Source: Diphasiastrum complanatum (taxonomy: Eukaryota; Streptophyta; Lycopodiopsida; Lycopodiales; Lycopodiaceae). Taken from it: DNA of 64,000 nt. Positions 34,194 to 45,148 of the stretch are shown in pieces. A program made the position numbers and the translations under genes. Position 1 is the stretch's first letter. Every line of letters starts with the position of its first letter. Under the pieces are notes generated by a model, which did no database searches, was not told where the DNA came from, and saw only the letters and a list, made by a program, of their open reading frames with translations. The DNA lies in NCBI GenBank assembly GCA_029204225.1, contig CM055109.1:29010361-29074360 (forward strand), read 5' to 3'.

Positions 34194-34415
34194 GCTGTCT
34201 CTGCTGCCGCACACAATTTGGCAGTTGCTGTTGTTCAGAGTTGTGCGGAAAAGCTGGAGACCTATATTCAACGTCTGCTAACATCTGTCATGCTGGAAGG
34301 GAAGGCTCCTGATAGTGTCTTACATGGAGATTATCATGATATTATCTATGAAATTTACTGTTGTGCTCCACAGATGCTATTGGCTGTTATCCCTAACTTG
34401 AGCCAAGAAATACTG
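34194..34415 (+). CDS. PDS5: PDS5 exon 5 (codons 203-276)
   Basis: AVSAAAHNLAVAVVQSCAEK, LETYIQRLLTSVM, HGDYHDIIYEIYCCAPQML, LLAVIPNLSQEIL. The A-x-x-LA-x-x-V-x-x-C-A-x-KL-x-x-YI pattern and IPNLxQEL are typical of PDS5. Acceptor TTACAG, donor GTAACG, 74 codons, phase 0. Confidence 0.93.
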
Positions 34416-34800
34416 GTAACGTTTTCTCACTATATTCATGTAAAATTATAGAACCTTGAAATGTTTCAATGTATTCAACAGAAACAAGAGCATTTCAAAC
34501 CTGGTGTGCTTTCTTTGAATTTGTATTTGTCATCAAGAAAGTATGATGCAAATATAGTGGGTTTCAAATCATGGAATTTGTTTTTTGATGGAAGCACTTA
34601 GGCAGGAAGGAATAGACCACCATCTATTTTGGTTGTTATTAAACATCTTATAATAGGGCATATGTATGGTATTCATGGTCTATATCCTTTGAATCACTTG
34701 TTCCAGCTACTTTTAGGCGTTTGTGGTTTCTTATAATAGGTGGGGATCTGTTTGGGTAGCTTTCCCACATGTTTCCAGTGGCTTCTTCTAAACTACCCAG

Positions 34801-37404
34801 ATGATAGACATGGTCTGCAAGGTTGGCTTATTGGTAGTTGCCGGCATTGCACATAGCACTTTGTCTCCGACAAATCATTTAAATACATGGTTACAAGTTT
34901 ACCTCAAGTCGTTTTACAAGGTTTGTGAGGGATGTGTCTTAGGGAAACATCCTATGAAGAAACTTCTGTCTAGTACATTTAGGGCGAGAAATGTTCTAGA
35001 ACTTGTTCACACGGGTTTGTGTGGTCCTAAGAGAACTCAATCTTATGGGGGAGCAAGTTACTTCATGGTGTTTGTTGATGACTATTCTAGGAAGGCGTGG
35101 ATTTATCTTCTCAAGAATAAGGGTGAAGCATTCAAGTATTTCACATGGTTTAAGACACAGTCGGGGAAAGAAACAAATAGACAAATCAAGATATTACGCT
35201 CGGATAAAGGGGGAGAGTATCTTTCTGCGAAATTCAGGTGTTTTGCAAGGATAATGATATAAAGAGAATCTGCAAAGCACAGACACACCTCAACAAAATG
35301 GAGTTGCGGAAAGGAAAAACCGGTCTACAGTGGAAACTGTGAGGAGTATGCTCAGAAGTAAGAATCTTCCAAATATGTTTTGGCGCTAAGCAATTAAGCC
35401 AACGGTTTATCTTTTGAATCGAAGTTCTACAAAGGTTGTAGAAAATTGGACTTTCGAAGAAGCTTACACGGGACGAAAACCTGATGTGAGTCATTTGAGG
35501 GTGTTTGGAAGTATTGCTCGTGCTCACAAACCTTAGGATTCAAGGAGCAAATTGGATTCTAAGGCGACCAAGTGTTTATTCCTTGGATATGATAATCAAG
35601 AGAAGGGATGACTTGGAGGGTAAGAAAGTCGTCATAAGCAGGGATGTGATCTTTGATGAGGATGGATCTCATAAAGATACAGAGATATCTTATGATATGA
35701 AGCAAGATGGAGGAATTCCTATCTTGTGTGACGAGTCATTACAGGAACTTGAATCAGCATGTGTGCCGCCTACAACAATCCAAGTAGCTAGAATGAGTAT
35801 TGATGAGAATGGAAAAAGGAAGGAGAGATCAAGTTCATGGGATACTTACTTCACCAGGTAGGTGTTGTAAAAACAAAGAATGCTAGAAAAGCTCAAAATC
35901 TGGATTCAGGACCCTAGAGATGCTATTTTCAAGGACTACTTGAGCCTAACAGATCTAGGAATGAAACATGCATCTGAAATACACATAGAACAGCAAGCTG
36001 TAGATCATAAGAATGATCCTAATTCAATCCTGTTTGAACTCTATTCATTGCCTATTGAATGAACCAAGATGTGGACTATTCCCTACTTGCTGGCTACATC
36101 AAATAGGTGTCTCAGATCTGAAAAATCAGATTCTGATCAGCTTCTATATGTCTTCTATTCACTATGAAAGAAAGAACCTATGCAAGAGAAACCACTAGCA
36201 AAAGATCCTATTCAAATCCGACAATTTATGAAAGAGATAGGATGAAATTTGGAAACCAGATCCAGCGCCCTACTCCAGATTGTTCGGTGGCTGCCCTGCT
36301 TCCAGAATAGTGGAATTCGAGTGGGAGAAGATCAAAGAAGGAGCGCCCTCCTCTATGGATCAGTTTGCAACAGATCTCATGCAAATCTAATAAGATTTGA
36401 GAGAGAAATGAATGATTGAACAAAACAGAACCAGCGCCCTCCTCCAAATGGTTGATTGCTGTCCTGGCTCAGATCTGCTCAGAATTCAAAGTGGGAATGA
36501 CCTGACTTGTAGCGCCCTCCTCCAACCAACAGATTGCAACTGTTCTCACCAAATTCTGATGAGGGAAGAGGGAGAAACAAGCAACAGATCAGATCCTCCT
36601 GCGAGCTACTACCAAAACTGAGTTGAAGAAGAGAACAAAATGATGAAGAATGGAAGATTATCCCAGAATTCACACTCCAAATCGTGGAGGTTTTATTTAT
36701 AAGAAATGATGTATGTACAAGGCATGGCATGCTATTGCCAAGTGTCTAAGGTAGGTGGCAATTTGCATGTCTTATTGCATGTGTCTAATTTGTCATGCAT
36801 GCATCTTGCATGTCGCATGCAAACTAAGATATGTGGAAAACTAACTTTTTCTCCCCCATGCACATGTGCATGGGGGTCTACCAAACTCAAGTGGGTATGT
36901 GGCATCAACATGTAAGAGGGCCTCCCACGAGTTTGCACTAATTTTTTTTTGCCTAAGTTTGGGCCTCAAAGTATTTTGTACCCATGTATGACCATGTGAC
37001 AAGTTCTATTTATTTAACAAGGTTTACAAGTTCAATAGTAGGAAGCATCCTACATCAGATACCAGAAGATTGCCTAGATGGTACTAGGAAACTGTCAAAG
37101 ATAGTGTCATTTTGGAACAGGGGGAGTCCAGTACATAGGGAAGTAGGAGATCTACTAGACTTCAAAAGCAACACGAAGATTAGGATCGACAGGAGGATCA
37201 TCATAAGGATGGGGATGTACCCTTTGCTTACATGGCTACAGTGCTGGAAACCAGTTACCAAGGATCCATCTACTTTCAGGGGGAGTGGAACTTATAGAAG
37301 AGCAAGTTGCAGATATCTTTACCAAAGGACTTGGCAAAGAAAAGTTTTAGAAGTTTAGAGAACTTCTAGGAGTAATAGATAACAAAGTCAACATTAAGGG
37401 GGAG
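34801..37404 (+). pseudogene. Ty1/copia relic split by a solo LTR and missing RT
   Basis: Bases 34801-35260 encode the pre-integrase zinc region remnant and integrase core (CEGCVLGKHPMKK, YFMVFVDDYSRKAWIYLLK, ILRSDKGGEYLS). After a frameshift come AYTGRKPDVSHLRVFGSIA, KATKCLFLGYDNQEKG and ISRDVIFDEDGSHK to about 35857. A 1,175-base solo LTR interrupts it at 35863-37037. The reading resumes with KHPTSDTRRLPRW and AYMATVLE (37043-37260), then jumps near 37280 directly to the RNase H end [17 protein letters not shown]: most of RT and RNase H are deleted. Polypurine tract at 37396-37404. Same family as the minus copy at 61316-64000. Confidence 0.85.
35863..37037. mobile_element. Solo LTR (1,175 bases) with 5-base target duplication
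   Basis: Starts TGTTG and ends CAATA, an inverted pair with one change (CAACA expected), and is flanked on both sides by GTAGG (35858-35862 and 37038-37042). Removing it and one flank re-joins the copia relic exactly as in the sister copy at 63360. It contains four copies of a degenerate repeat headed by AGCGCCCTCCTCC-like words (36264, 36342, 36433, 36511). No primer site or coding region is present. Orientation not determined. Confidence 0.75.
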
Positions 37405-37810
37405 TGTTAGGAATTAATGTTTATTTGTACCCCCCCCCCTAATGTTTGATTGGCCATGCCTACATGCTATTATAGGGGCCATTTCTATTTATAGGAAATT
37501 CTAGAGACAATATAGTTATTCATGCATGTAGGTGGGCGCACTACTACAAGTGTAGAACTTAGTTTTATTGCTTAGTAATTCATTATGGGTCTTTACCCAA
37601 AATAGATTGTAATAGTAGCAATTAGCTTTTTGCCTTTAGCTTTTGTTTTTTGGCTTTTGGCTTCACAAGTCATAGGGAAAGTATTTAAGTAGGTTGGTGC
37701 CCCACCATACATTCATTCCATTGTATAGAGCTTTGTTCACTCTTGCATAATCTAAGCTCTCTTCATCTCTTATGCTGGTCTTGGTGTGTGTGAGTGCTAA
37801 TACAATTAGT
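37405..37810 (+). mobile_element. Copia 3' LTR (TGTTAGGAATTAATG family)
   Basis: Follows the polypurine tract AAGGGGGAG. It shares the TGTTAGGAATTAATGTTTAT start and the CATGCATGTAGGTGGGYGCACTAC block with the minus-strand LTR at about 61316-61730. Similarity to that copy fades after GTGTGAGTGCTAATA near 37800, which sets the approximate end. Confidence 0.65.
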
Positions 37811-39288
37811 TAACTCTCACTAGGCAAGTTTTCACAGACTGGAAAAAGTGTTGTTTCATTAATAGCCTGCATGGTGAAAGACTCTATCAAGAAATACTTT
37901 TGTCATGAAGTTAATCAGAACATGGATAGGTAATCTATGAGCATTGTGGCCTTGCCACAAGAATGATCAAGTTGAATTGAGAATGGCCAAAGTCAATGAC
38001 CAAGAATGGGATGAAGTTGAGAAAGAACAATGTGGATGAAATTGGGAAAGATGAAGCAAAGCCACTAGTGTAGAGCAGAGAAATCTTCATAAATGTGAGA
38101 TGAAAAACCATAATGTCCCATGCTAAAACCAGTTTGGTAAAAGGCCTAGTGTCTGTATGCACATTTTTAATCTTGGACCTTGTGAATAGAAACATATCAT
38201 GCTCTCCAATTCACCTATGAGTTTCTTTCTTGTGATGCCATGTGGATTGACCAATGTCCTGACAACATTCACAATGTTGATGAACATCGTGCTTAGACTA
38301 TGTATGGGTATATCTGTGGAGGAGAGGTCTTGTGTGTGACCCATCTTAGAAGTTGTAACTGTGTTGTCAACTTGGAGGACAAATATTATGTTCGCTTATA
38401 ATAAGAAAAGATAAATGTTTAAAAAGGAGACTAAAAAATCGATTGAATCAGGATGACCAGAAAATCAGGGTCAATATTTTAACAAAATTCATGAATTTGC
38501 ATCTAAAAGATTACATTTCTTGATGAATTAGGATCTTCGTCCTGGTTTCATTCCTATGAGAGAAGATGGAAAACGCTTGTATATGGTACTCTTCCAGGTT
38601 GATCAATGGGGTTCTAGAAAAGGACAATTAAGATGGTAAACTGGTTTTGTTGATGCATTGAAGTATATATCAATTGTTTGTTACAATTGGAGAGTTTGCT
38701 GTATTGTACCATGAATGATAGTAAGAATGAAAATATACAAGCTCTGGCTTTTGCTTGGACAGTATGACTGGTTCTTAGTGCTGTTGATTTTACTACTCCT
38801 TGTTTTCCTAAACAAGCTGTGGCTTGTACATAAAAAAAAGGTGAGATATATGGTGTTCCTTGCTTCCTAGTGCTGTGGAGTTTACTCAGTTTTCTGCTCT
38901 TTTGTGATTGGCAAGTTTGGAGTGGTAGTTGCATGTAGAGGTTGGTTGATGACTATTTCTCTAAGTCATCATTATTGTTTCCCAGAAAACATAGCATGCT
39001 TTTGATTTAGCTTAGAGTTAGAAATAGTACTGCATCTGTTAGTCTATAGGGTCGTTACTTTTGAAGAGAATCCAATGATTACTAATTATGTTACCTCTTT
39101 TGATTGATTCAGTATGTGAAGTTCTAGTTGGATTATGTCAAAGTGCAAGAATCTGATGAAATTTTGTTTCTGTTAGCAGTCAGAATGTTTTTTGGCACGC
39201 TGAACTCTATGATGGCAGTAAGGATGAGGTAGTTTTTTGCATTACTTCTTGTCTTGATGTGAATTCTATGATATTATTGACTGTGCAG
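37811..39288. other. Intron stretch without recognised elements
   Basis: Minus frames at 37935-38344 and 38614-38934 show no domain I can name. Nothing else was seen. Confidence 0.6.
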
Positions 39289-39505
39289 ACAGACAATGTT
39301 GATGTACGATTAAAAGCTGTGGATCTTTTAGGGAGATTATTTTCTTTTCCAGGCAGACATGTAGCTCAAGAGTATCGGCAGCTTTTTTCTGAATTCTTGA
39401 AAAGGTTCACTGATAAGGCAGTGGAAGTTCGCCTGGCCATGGTGGAGTGTTCCAGAAAATGTCTAATGGCCAATCCGATGGGTCCTGAAGCGTCAGAAAT
39501 ATTAT
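39289..39505 (+). CDS. PDS5: PDS5 exon 6 (codons 277-349)
   Basis: TDNVDVRLKAVDLLGRLFS, FSEFLKRFTDKAVEVRLAMV, CSRKCLMANPMGPEASEIL plus T of a split Ser codon. DVRLKAVDLLGxLF and KRFTDKxVEVRxxMVE are the classic PDS5 HEAT helices. The donor GTGAGA after a single base is supported by the in-frame join to exon 7 (EIL-S-ALNERLL). Confidence 0.93.
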
Positions 39506-39678
39506 GTGAGATTAATGTCATCTTGGCTTTGCAAGGTTTTGTAAATCAAGATATTCGGCAAAATGTCAGCTTGGTGGTTTTTACCTGAGATAGTTGCTAT
39601 ATATGAGATTGACAATCTTCTAAAGCATCTGAAGCAGTTCGTTTGTTGTAACCAATTTTGTATGGTTCCTTGTCACAG

Positions 39679-39824
39679 CTGCACTTAATGAAAGGCTTTT
39701 GGACTTTGATGACAAAGTGCGGATGGTCGTTGTGAAGGCAATATGTGACCTTGCAAAAGCTAATTTCAAGTGGGTGCCCATGGATGTCATGAAACATGTT
39801 GCAGATCGCCTACGTGATAAAAAG
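39679..39824 (+). CDS. PDS5: PDS5 exon 7 (codons 349-397)
   Basis: Completes Ser, then ALNERLLDFDDKVRMVVVKA, ICDLAKANFKWVPMDVMKHV and ADRLRDKK. ERLLDFDDKVR and ADRLRDKK are nearly invariant in the family. Acceptor TCACAG, donor GTAACT, ends in phase 0. Confidence 0.93.
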
Positions 39825-39908
39825 GTAACTTGTTGAAAACTTTTAGTTTTCTGGTTAGGAGCTAAATTTTGTCTCAGCTCATTTTTGAACATCGTGTATA
39901 CTGTGTAG

Positions 39909-40066
39909 ATATTTGTGAGAAAAGATACGTTACAGAACCTCACCGAAGTTTATGCAACGTATTGCACGAAGTGCTACGAGGGTTCTGCTGCACCAGATCA
40001 AGAGTTTGAATGGATCCCTGGTAAAATATTGCGGTGCTGCTATGACAAGGATTGCAAGGAGTTCAG
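39909..40066 (+). CDS. PDS5: PDS5 exon 8 (codons 398-450)
   Basis: IFVRKDTLQNLTEVYATYCT, then FEWIPGKILRCCYDKDCKEF plus AG. VRKxTxxxLxExYxxYC and the EWIPGKILRCxYxKD signature are diagnostic for PDS5. Acceptor GTGTAG, donor GTACAT; only 84 bases of intron separate it from exon 7. Confidence 0.94.
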
Positions 40067-40194
40067 GTACATCATCTCTTATTAGCTTGTATAACCATAG
40101 ACTGCTTTTAGCATTCATAATCAGCGTGTTTGGATGCGGTACCTTTTTAAGTGAAATTGTTTTTGACAGGATTTTTCATCCTTTCTCCTTGCAG

Positions 40195-40344
40195 ACCACA
40201 AGGTATCGAAATTGTTCTCACAGATGAGCTATTTCATTCAGAGCTTCCAGTCGAGGAGAGGGTGAAACATTGGATTGCAATGTTTTCGAACTTCGACAAA
40301 AATGATAAGAAAGCCTTAGAAAGGGTGCTGTCACAGAAGAAGAG
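40195..40344 (+). CDS. PDS5: PDS5 exon 9 (codons 450-500)
   Basis: Completes Arg, then PQGIEIVLTDELFHSELPVE, ERVKHWIAMFSNFDKNDKKA and LERVLSQKKR. The VKHWxxMFSxFDKxxxKALExxLxQK block is family-typical. Acceptor TTGCAG, donor GTGAAT, phase 2 end. Confidence 0.93.
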
Positions 40345-40444
40345 GTGAATAACCAAATTATGGGGATGATAGACTATATTAATGTGCAACTTGCAAGGTT
40401 TTTGAATTTATTTATTTATTTTTAGTTTGACTATGTTATTGCAG

Positions 40445-40493
40445 ATTGCAGCAGGAAATGCAGATCTTTCTATCAATGCGTCAAAAGTCAAAG
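40445..40493 (+). CDS. PDS5: PDS5 exon 10 (codons 500-516)
   Basis: A small exon: split Arg, then LQQEMQIFLSMRQKSK, matching the RLQQEMQxYLxLRQ helix that follows the QKxR block in PDS5. Acceptor TTGCAG, donor GTAAGG. Too short to be found by length alone; the join in phase supports it. Confidence 0.9.
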
Positions 40494-41636
40494 GTAAGGT
40501 TCAACAGTGAAGAGTTTGTGTTATTGCATCTAGACCTTTGTGATAGTCACTTGTAACCTATAGTATAGTGTTATTTCTCAAACATTTATCTGTAAGCAAA
40601 ATGTTGAAGATGACTTCTTGACTCACCTTTGAGCCATAGGACTCCAGTCTCCGTGAATCTGCTTGTCATCTATGCAGAATGTTATGCCACATGAGCCTAT
40701 AGTTGAACAGTAAGGATTGGGATCCAAAACCACCATAGCCTACGGTGTTAGAGTGGGCTCATTGTCTTGCCCTATCTTTGTGCTATTCATGGCACAAAAC
40801 CCACCATGTTCATTCAATTGATAAGATGCTGGACTATGAGTCTATTTGTTTCCACGATTGAATGAGGTACTCCAATGAACGGAATCAATTCATAAGGGAT
40901 TGATTTGGCCATCATCTTCAAAGGAGAAAAGCAGGTGCAGGTGGTGTCCCTAGCCAGCTCTTAGTTTCGATCTTCATTCACAACGGTGGCAGCTTTGTGA
41001 GGAGATTACAAAATCGGCCTCAAATTTAAGGACCAAGATTTGAGAGAAGTCGTTTTCTTGCAGATTGTAGGTTCAGGTTACTAAGAGATCATTGGTTCTT
41101 GCTACAGATCTGTAAGATCAGATCACTGGTTATTGCCAGGATTATTCATTGGTTACGACAAGGAAAAATTCGTGGAGTGAACTGGAGACTGTTTGCTGGT
41201 TCAGCTGAGACTGATCGTTGGAACTTGATCGCTGCATGCAGGGTATTTGATAGATATTCAAACATTTGGAGGAGAGGTTTGTCAACGTTATCATTGAATG
41301 GATTCAGAGATAGAAACTTCTAAATCAACATTCAAAATACTTTCAACTTGTATATATTCAGTTGTGGCTCGAACAACCTGAATAACATCAGCAGAAAATA
41401 ATTACCTGCTGATTGACGGCTCCTCCTCACCTCCAACTTTCAAGTTGAATTCCAGTTAGGTGGACTCGGGTATACAAGATGGAAAAATAGGAGTAACAGC
41501 CTATAACTTATTAGATGATGGTTCCTCTGAAGGAATTAGCCTACATGACAGTTGTAAGGAAACTCATAGAATCACAAGATGCGGATCCAAAAAAAGAAGA
41601 CATCTCCTACAAGAAATGGGCTTATCATGGAAGTAG

Positions 41637-41999
41637 TGGGCATTCAGGACAACATATAAGGGGAGCACTGATCAAACCCCATTCCCATTGGTATATGGTC
41701 AGGATGCTGTAATGCCAGTGGAGTTTTTGGCCCCTTCATTAAGGATTGCCACAATGCAACGTCTTGATGAATCCAGATCTCTACAATTATGCCACGAAGC
41801 TCTGCATAAGCTCTGTGAAACATGCTTACTAGCTGTGCATGCACTGGCAGTTGAAAAGGAAAGACGCAAAGCAAGGCACGATCGCAGGTTACAAAAGAAA
41901 GATCTTCGATCCGGAGATCTCGTTTTGACTTATAAAACCATGGCGATCAAGGGGAAATTAAAATTCATAGGTTGGGGACCACTTGCATGTTATTTGTGA
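41637..41999 (+). pseudogene. Ty3/gypsy integrase C-terminal fragment
   Basis: Reads AFRTTYKGSTDQTPFPLVYG, then QDAVMPVEFLAPSLRIA, KERRKARHDRRLQKKDLRSG and DLVLTYKTMAIKGKLKFIGW. This is the end of the integrase core and its GPY/F region (...GPL...). It belongs to a gypsy lineage different from the relics at 1-1265 and 43561. Nothing of RT was found nearby. Confidence 0.75.
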
Positions 42000-42424
42000 G
42001 GCACAATTTGGGGGAGAAAGATATGTACAACATAATAGGAGAAAAGATATGAAGAGAATAAATCGCATAAGGTCAACTTCTCAGCTGAAACGCTTGACAA
42101 GTGGGCATACTTATTTGTTTGTAACATTTGGCCAAAGGCTTCTGCCGAGCTGGTTCTCCACTTAAGACATGTCGCAAATTCATTCTCTCTTGAAATAGGC
42201 TAGGAAACCCGTTCTGTATCTCAATTCAATTCTTAATTCTTACCCTGCTTTATGAGAGAAGAAAAATTCTTTGAGAATGGGTGCTTTGTGTAAATAAATC
42301 TGCTTGATGCAGTAGACCTTTGGCTTTTATGAAATTGGTGAGTGGCATGGTATTCACAATTTCGAGATACTTTGAATTTTAAGGCCTCTAGAGGTTGTAT
42401 CTTCTTCTTGTTTTCTAGGGATAC

Positions 42425-42537
42425 TCTCATCAGGCCCAGTTTTCAGTATGCAGCTACACGTCAGCTAAGGAAAAGACTTGCTTCCTTGGTCAATGTGGGA
42501 AGGTTTTGTTTCAGACGACGTATACAAGATGTGGTGA
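42425..42537 (+). pseudogene. LINE ORF2 fragment (post-RT region)
   Basis: Reads RPSFQYAATRQLRKRL, then ASLVNVGRFCFRRRIQDV. This aligns with GPTFSMRQAATTRLGKG and SSLVQLERFCFRKLIRDA of LINE Y. It was first considered as a host exon because of its plausible frame, but the LINE match explains it. Confidence 0.55.
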
Positions 42538-42576
42538 GTGTGTCTCTGCCTTTTTGACACTTATTCACCCATACGG

Positions 42577-43017
42577 CTATGAATGTGTCTTCGAATTATT
42601 CACCCTCAATTCCCATCTAGTACAAAAGGCAGATAAATTGTCCAAGTCTCTTTGAAGCCCCTCTCTAGTGGGTGAGATTAGAGCTACATCATCAACATAT
42701 AGTAGAATATCAATCAAAATATGTCCAAGGTTGTAGCCTAAACCTCCATCTTGACGGTGTCTGTGGAAAAGCCTAAGTCCCGCAATGAGTCGAAGGCTTT
42801 TTTGAAGTCCACAAAGCAACAATAAACTCATTGCGTTTATGCTTGGCTTGCTTAATAATGGACTTGAGGGTAATGATATGATGTGTGGAGTAATGTGCCC
42901 TGAAACCTGCTTGCCCCATAGCATATAGTCTCTTGCTCTTTGCCTTTGTACTAACTGCAGTGCCATAGAGCTTGCAATAGTATGCCTGATCATGATGGTA
43001 CATTAATTATCAAGCCT
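42577..43017 (-). pseudogene. LINE reverse transcriptase fragment
   Basis: Minus strand, in alternating frames: LYAMGQAGFRAHYSTHH and IIKQAKHKRNEFIVALW (RT blocks before the catalytic aspartates), then ILIDILLYVDDVALISPTRE (catalytic YVDD retained) and CTRWELRVNNSKT. The GVKQGC block is lost in a deletion between them. Same LINE superfamily as B and Y, somewhat diverged. Confidence 0.75.
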
Positions 43018-43560
43018 CATGGGATCACCACTTCATATAATATCAGTGGGAAGAGAAAGGAATCAAAACTCATTTCTGATTTGCAAGATTTTCAGAGGTT
43101 TAGGCATCAACTTTTCTTGCCACAGATCAGCGAGCAGGGTGCCATCGAAAATCCAGATTTTGGAATGGTTTTTTGGCTTCAAACTTGTGATTTTGGACCA
43201 ACTCAGATGCTGTCAGATTAGCGAGGGTAGGCAGCTTTCAATTTCAGAAAGTTTTATACTTTTCAAGGTCCTTTGCCTCGCTTTTTGGAGCCCCACGTCC
43301 GCAATCAGAGCAGTGAGCAACTCTACTCAAGAAACCGGAAATCTTGGTGCTATTTTGGAGCCATAAATGGGGATTTTCCGGGACAGCAGGTCTGAAATTC
43401 TAGGTGGAAGAGCTGAGAGGGTTCCTCTTCGTAATTTCTTTGGAAGTACAGTCCTCAGAAACAGCTAAGTCATCTTTCCTTTCCCTTGTACAGTTGTAAA
43501 TTAGTCTTTTAGACTTTTTTTTCTTTCAGAAGTTAAGGTAGCTCTCTTTCAGTTTCCAAG

Positions 43561-44330
43561 ATGACCACTCCTCAAGGACCTGATCAACCCCCGGAGAGAG
43601 GCTTCGACGAACTTGAAACAGAAGCCTTGGCTTACAGAGAAGGGAAGGAACCAATGGAATTGGAAGAACAGGAACAGTTCGCCGAAGAACTCGACGAACT
43701 GGTTACCAAGGAGCAATTTCTCCAGTTGGTAATAGAAGTGGATGAATTGAAGTTGGCATTAGCCAATTTCAAGTCCAGTGTGGACGACTCGTTCGCTGAA
43801 CTCAAAAGCTTGATTTTGAGTTCCACGAAAGGAAGTCTTCCCTCCACTTCTCAGTTATCCCCTTCTCCACTTCCATCAGTTTTGGGTGAGACTTTACGGT
43901 CTCACCCCAGTGTTTTTAAAGATTTAAAGCCTCCTACTTTTAATGGGGAAGAGAAGGATAGAAATGCAGACATTCTACAAACCTTCCTCAGCAAATGGAA
44001 GAACATTCCTGCTCTTAAACTGACCAATTGCAAGCTATTGAGGCCAATCTTTCCTTAGGGCCTATGGCCTATAAATGGTGGTTAAATCTCCAGGAGACTG
44101 GGCAGACTCCCCGGTCATGGAAAGCTTTTGAAGAAGCTTTCCTAAGAGAATTTCTACCAGAAAATGAACTTGATAGAGCCTGGGAAAGAACAGTAATGTA
44201 TAAGTCCCTCATCCAATATATCTCGCAGTATCGAGAAGCAATTTTAAAGATTAAAAATATGGATGATTATTAGAAAATTAGGGGATTTGTCCGTGGCCTC
44301 AAAGATGAATATAAAGTAGAGGTCATTTAA
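43561..44330 (+). pseudogene. Gypsy gag, broken
   Basis: ATG at 43561 gives MTTPQGPDQPPERGFDELE, a Glu-rich N-terminus with a short coiled coil, then FKDLKPPTFNGEEKDRN, the usual gag entry. After a frameshift near 44000 it continues AYKWWLNLQETGQTPRSWKA, FEEAFLREFLPENELDRA, ending RGFVRGLKDEYKVEV after a TAG at 44272. It would form the virus-like particle shell in active relatives. Confidence 0.8.
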
Positions 44331-44386
44331 ACTCGCCTACTACCCTTGAGCAAGCTCTCAGATATGCTCAAATCTATGATGATTCA

Positions 44387-45148
44387 GTGGGTAGGAAGAG
44401 GGCGAGACAGCAACCACTTTCTGAGAAGCCTCCTCAGAAAGACTTTCAATTTAAAAAGAAATTTTTAAAAAGAAAGAACCAAGATAAATTTAAAGGTGAA
44501 GCTCCTCAGAAACGCCCTTCACTCATACAGCTCTTAAAACCAGATGATTTTGAGAAAGCCAAACAAGAACGTTTGTGCTTTGTGTGTATGGGCAAGGGAC
44601 ACACAGTCAGACAGTGTCCGAAGGGGCTTTTCACTAAAAAAGGTAAGAAAGATAAAAAACAAGTTCATCTTGTTCAGACTGTATGTTTCCCCAGTGACTC
44701 GGCAGCTTCCGAGATCAAAGTGTATCATGAAGATCATGAACACTGTTGCCAGCTGACCTCTGCAATGCTAGCGAGATCCTTCAGCTTTGGGCCGCATGAC
44801 CTAGTACGTATGCATGGGAAAGTTGGTAACCAGTCAGTAAGAGTTATGGTTGATAATGGGGCAACCCATAATTTCATCAACTACACCCTGGTTAAAAAGC
44901 TTAAACTACCAGAAGTACCTAGTCAGCATAGGTACACGGTTTCATTAGCTAAGGGTGAAGATAAAAGAATATGGGAAACTATGGTAAGTAAATTGAATCT
45001 TGGTATTCAGGGGTACCAAGATGAAATAAACTTTCAGATAATGCACCTGGATCGTACAGACATTGTTCTCGGGAGAGATTGGCTCTACAGTTTAGGACCT
45101 TCCCTCCACAGAAACTATCAGGTCGGAAAGCTTGTTGGGCAGAGTTAA
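44387..45148 (+). CDS. Gypsy zinc knuckle and protease frame, fused to RNase H junction
   Basis: A 253-codon frame. LCFVCMGKGHTVRQCPKG is a clean CCHC knuckle (about residues 62-80). VRVMVDNGATHNFINYTLVK is the aspartic protease active site, with DNGA in place of the usual DSGA; DIVLGRDWLYSLGP is the second protease block. The frame then runs over a deletion junction near 45100 and stops at 45148. The DSG-to-DNG change and the missing RT argue against activity. Confidence 0.75.
   Translation: MGRKRARQQPLSEKPPQKDFQFKKKFLKRKNQDKFKGEAPQKRPSLIQLLKPDDFEKAKQERLCFVCMGKGHTVRQCPKGLFTKKGKKDKKQVHLVQTVCFPSDSAASEIKVYHEDHEHCCQLTSAMLARSFSFGPHDLVRMHGKVGNQSVRVMVDNGATHNFINYTLVKKLKLPEVPSQHRYTVSLAKGEDKRIWETMVSKLNLGIQGYQDEINFQIMHLDRTDIVLGRDWLYSLGPSLHRNYQVGKLVGQS

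Larger units (their letters stand above)
34416..39288 (+). other. PDS5 intron 5 (4.9 kb) with copia relic and nested solo LTR
   Basis: Holds a sense copia relic (34801-37404), its 3' LTR (37405 to about 37810) and a solo LTR inside it. Bases 37850-39288 show only short frames without recognisable domains. The acceptor is GTGCAG at 39288. Confidence 0.85.

Noticed and set aside
36226-36730. Open frames inside the solo LTR on both strands
   Set aside because: They follow the internal 80-base repeats, overlap on both strands and have no domain.
42425-42537. Possible PDS5 exon (plausible basic helix, open frame) in intron 10
   Set aside because: Aligns with the post-RT part of LINE ORF2, and exons 10 and 11 already join in phase without it.
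42425-43017. Twin-priming explanation for the opposed LINE fragments here
   Set aside because: The order of the pieces is the reverse of what twin priming gives (the 5' RT piece should precede the 3' piece on the strand of the 3' end), so they are more likely separate fragments.
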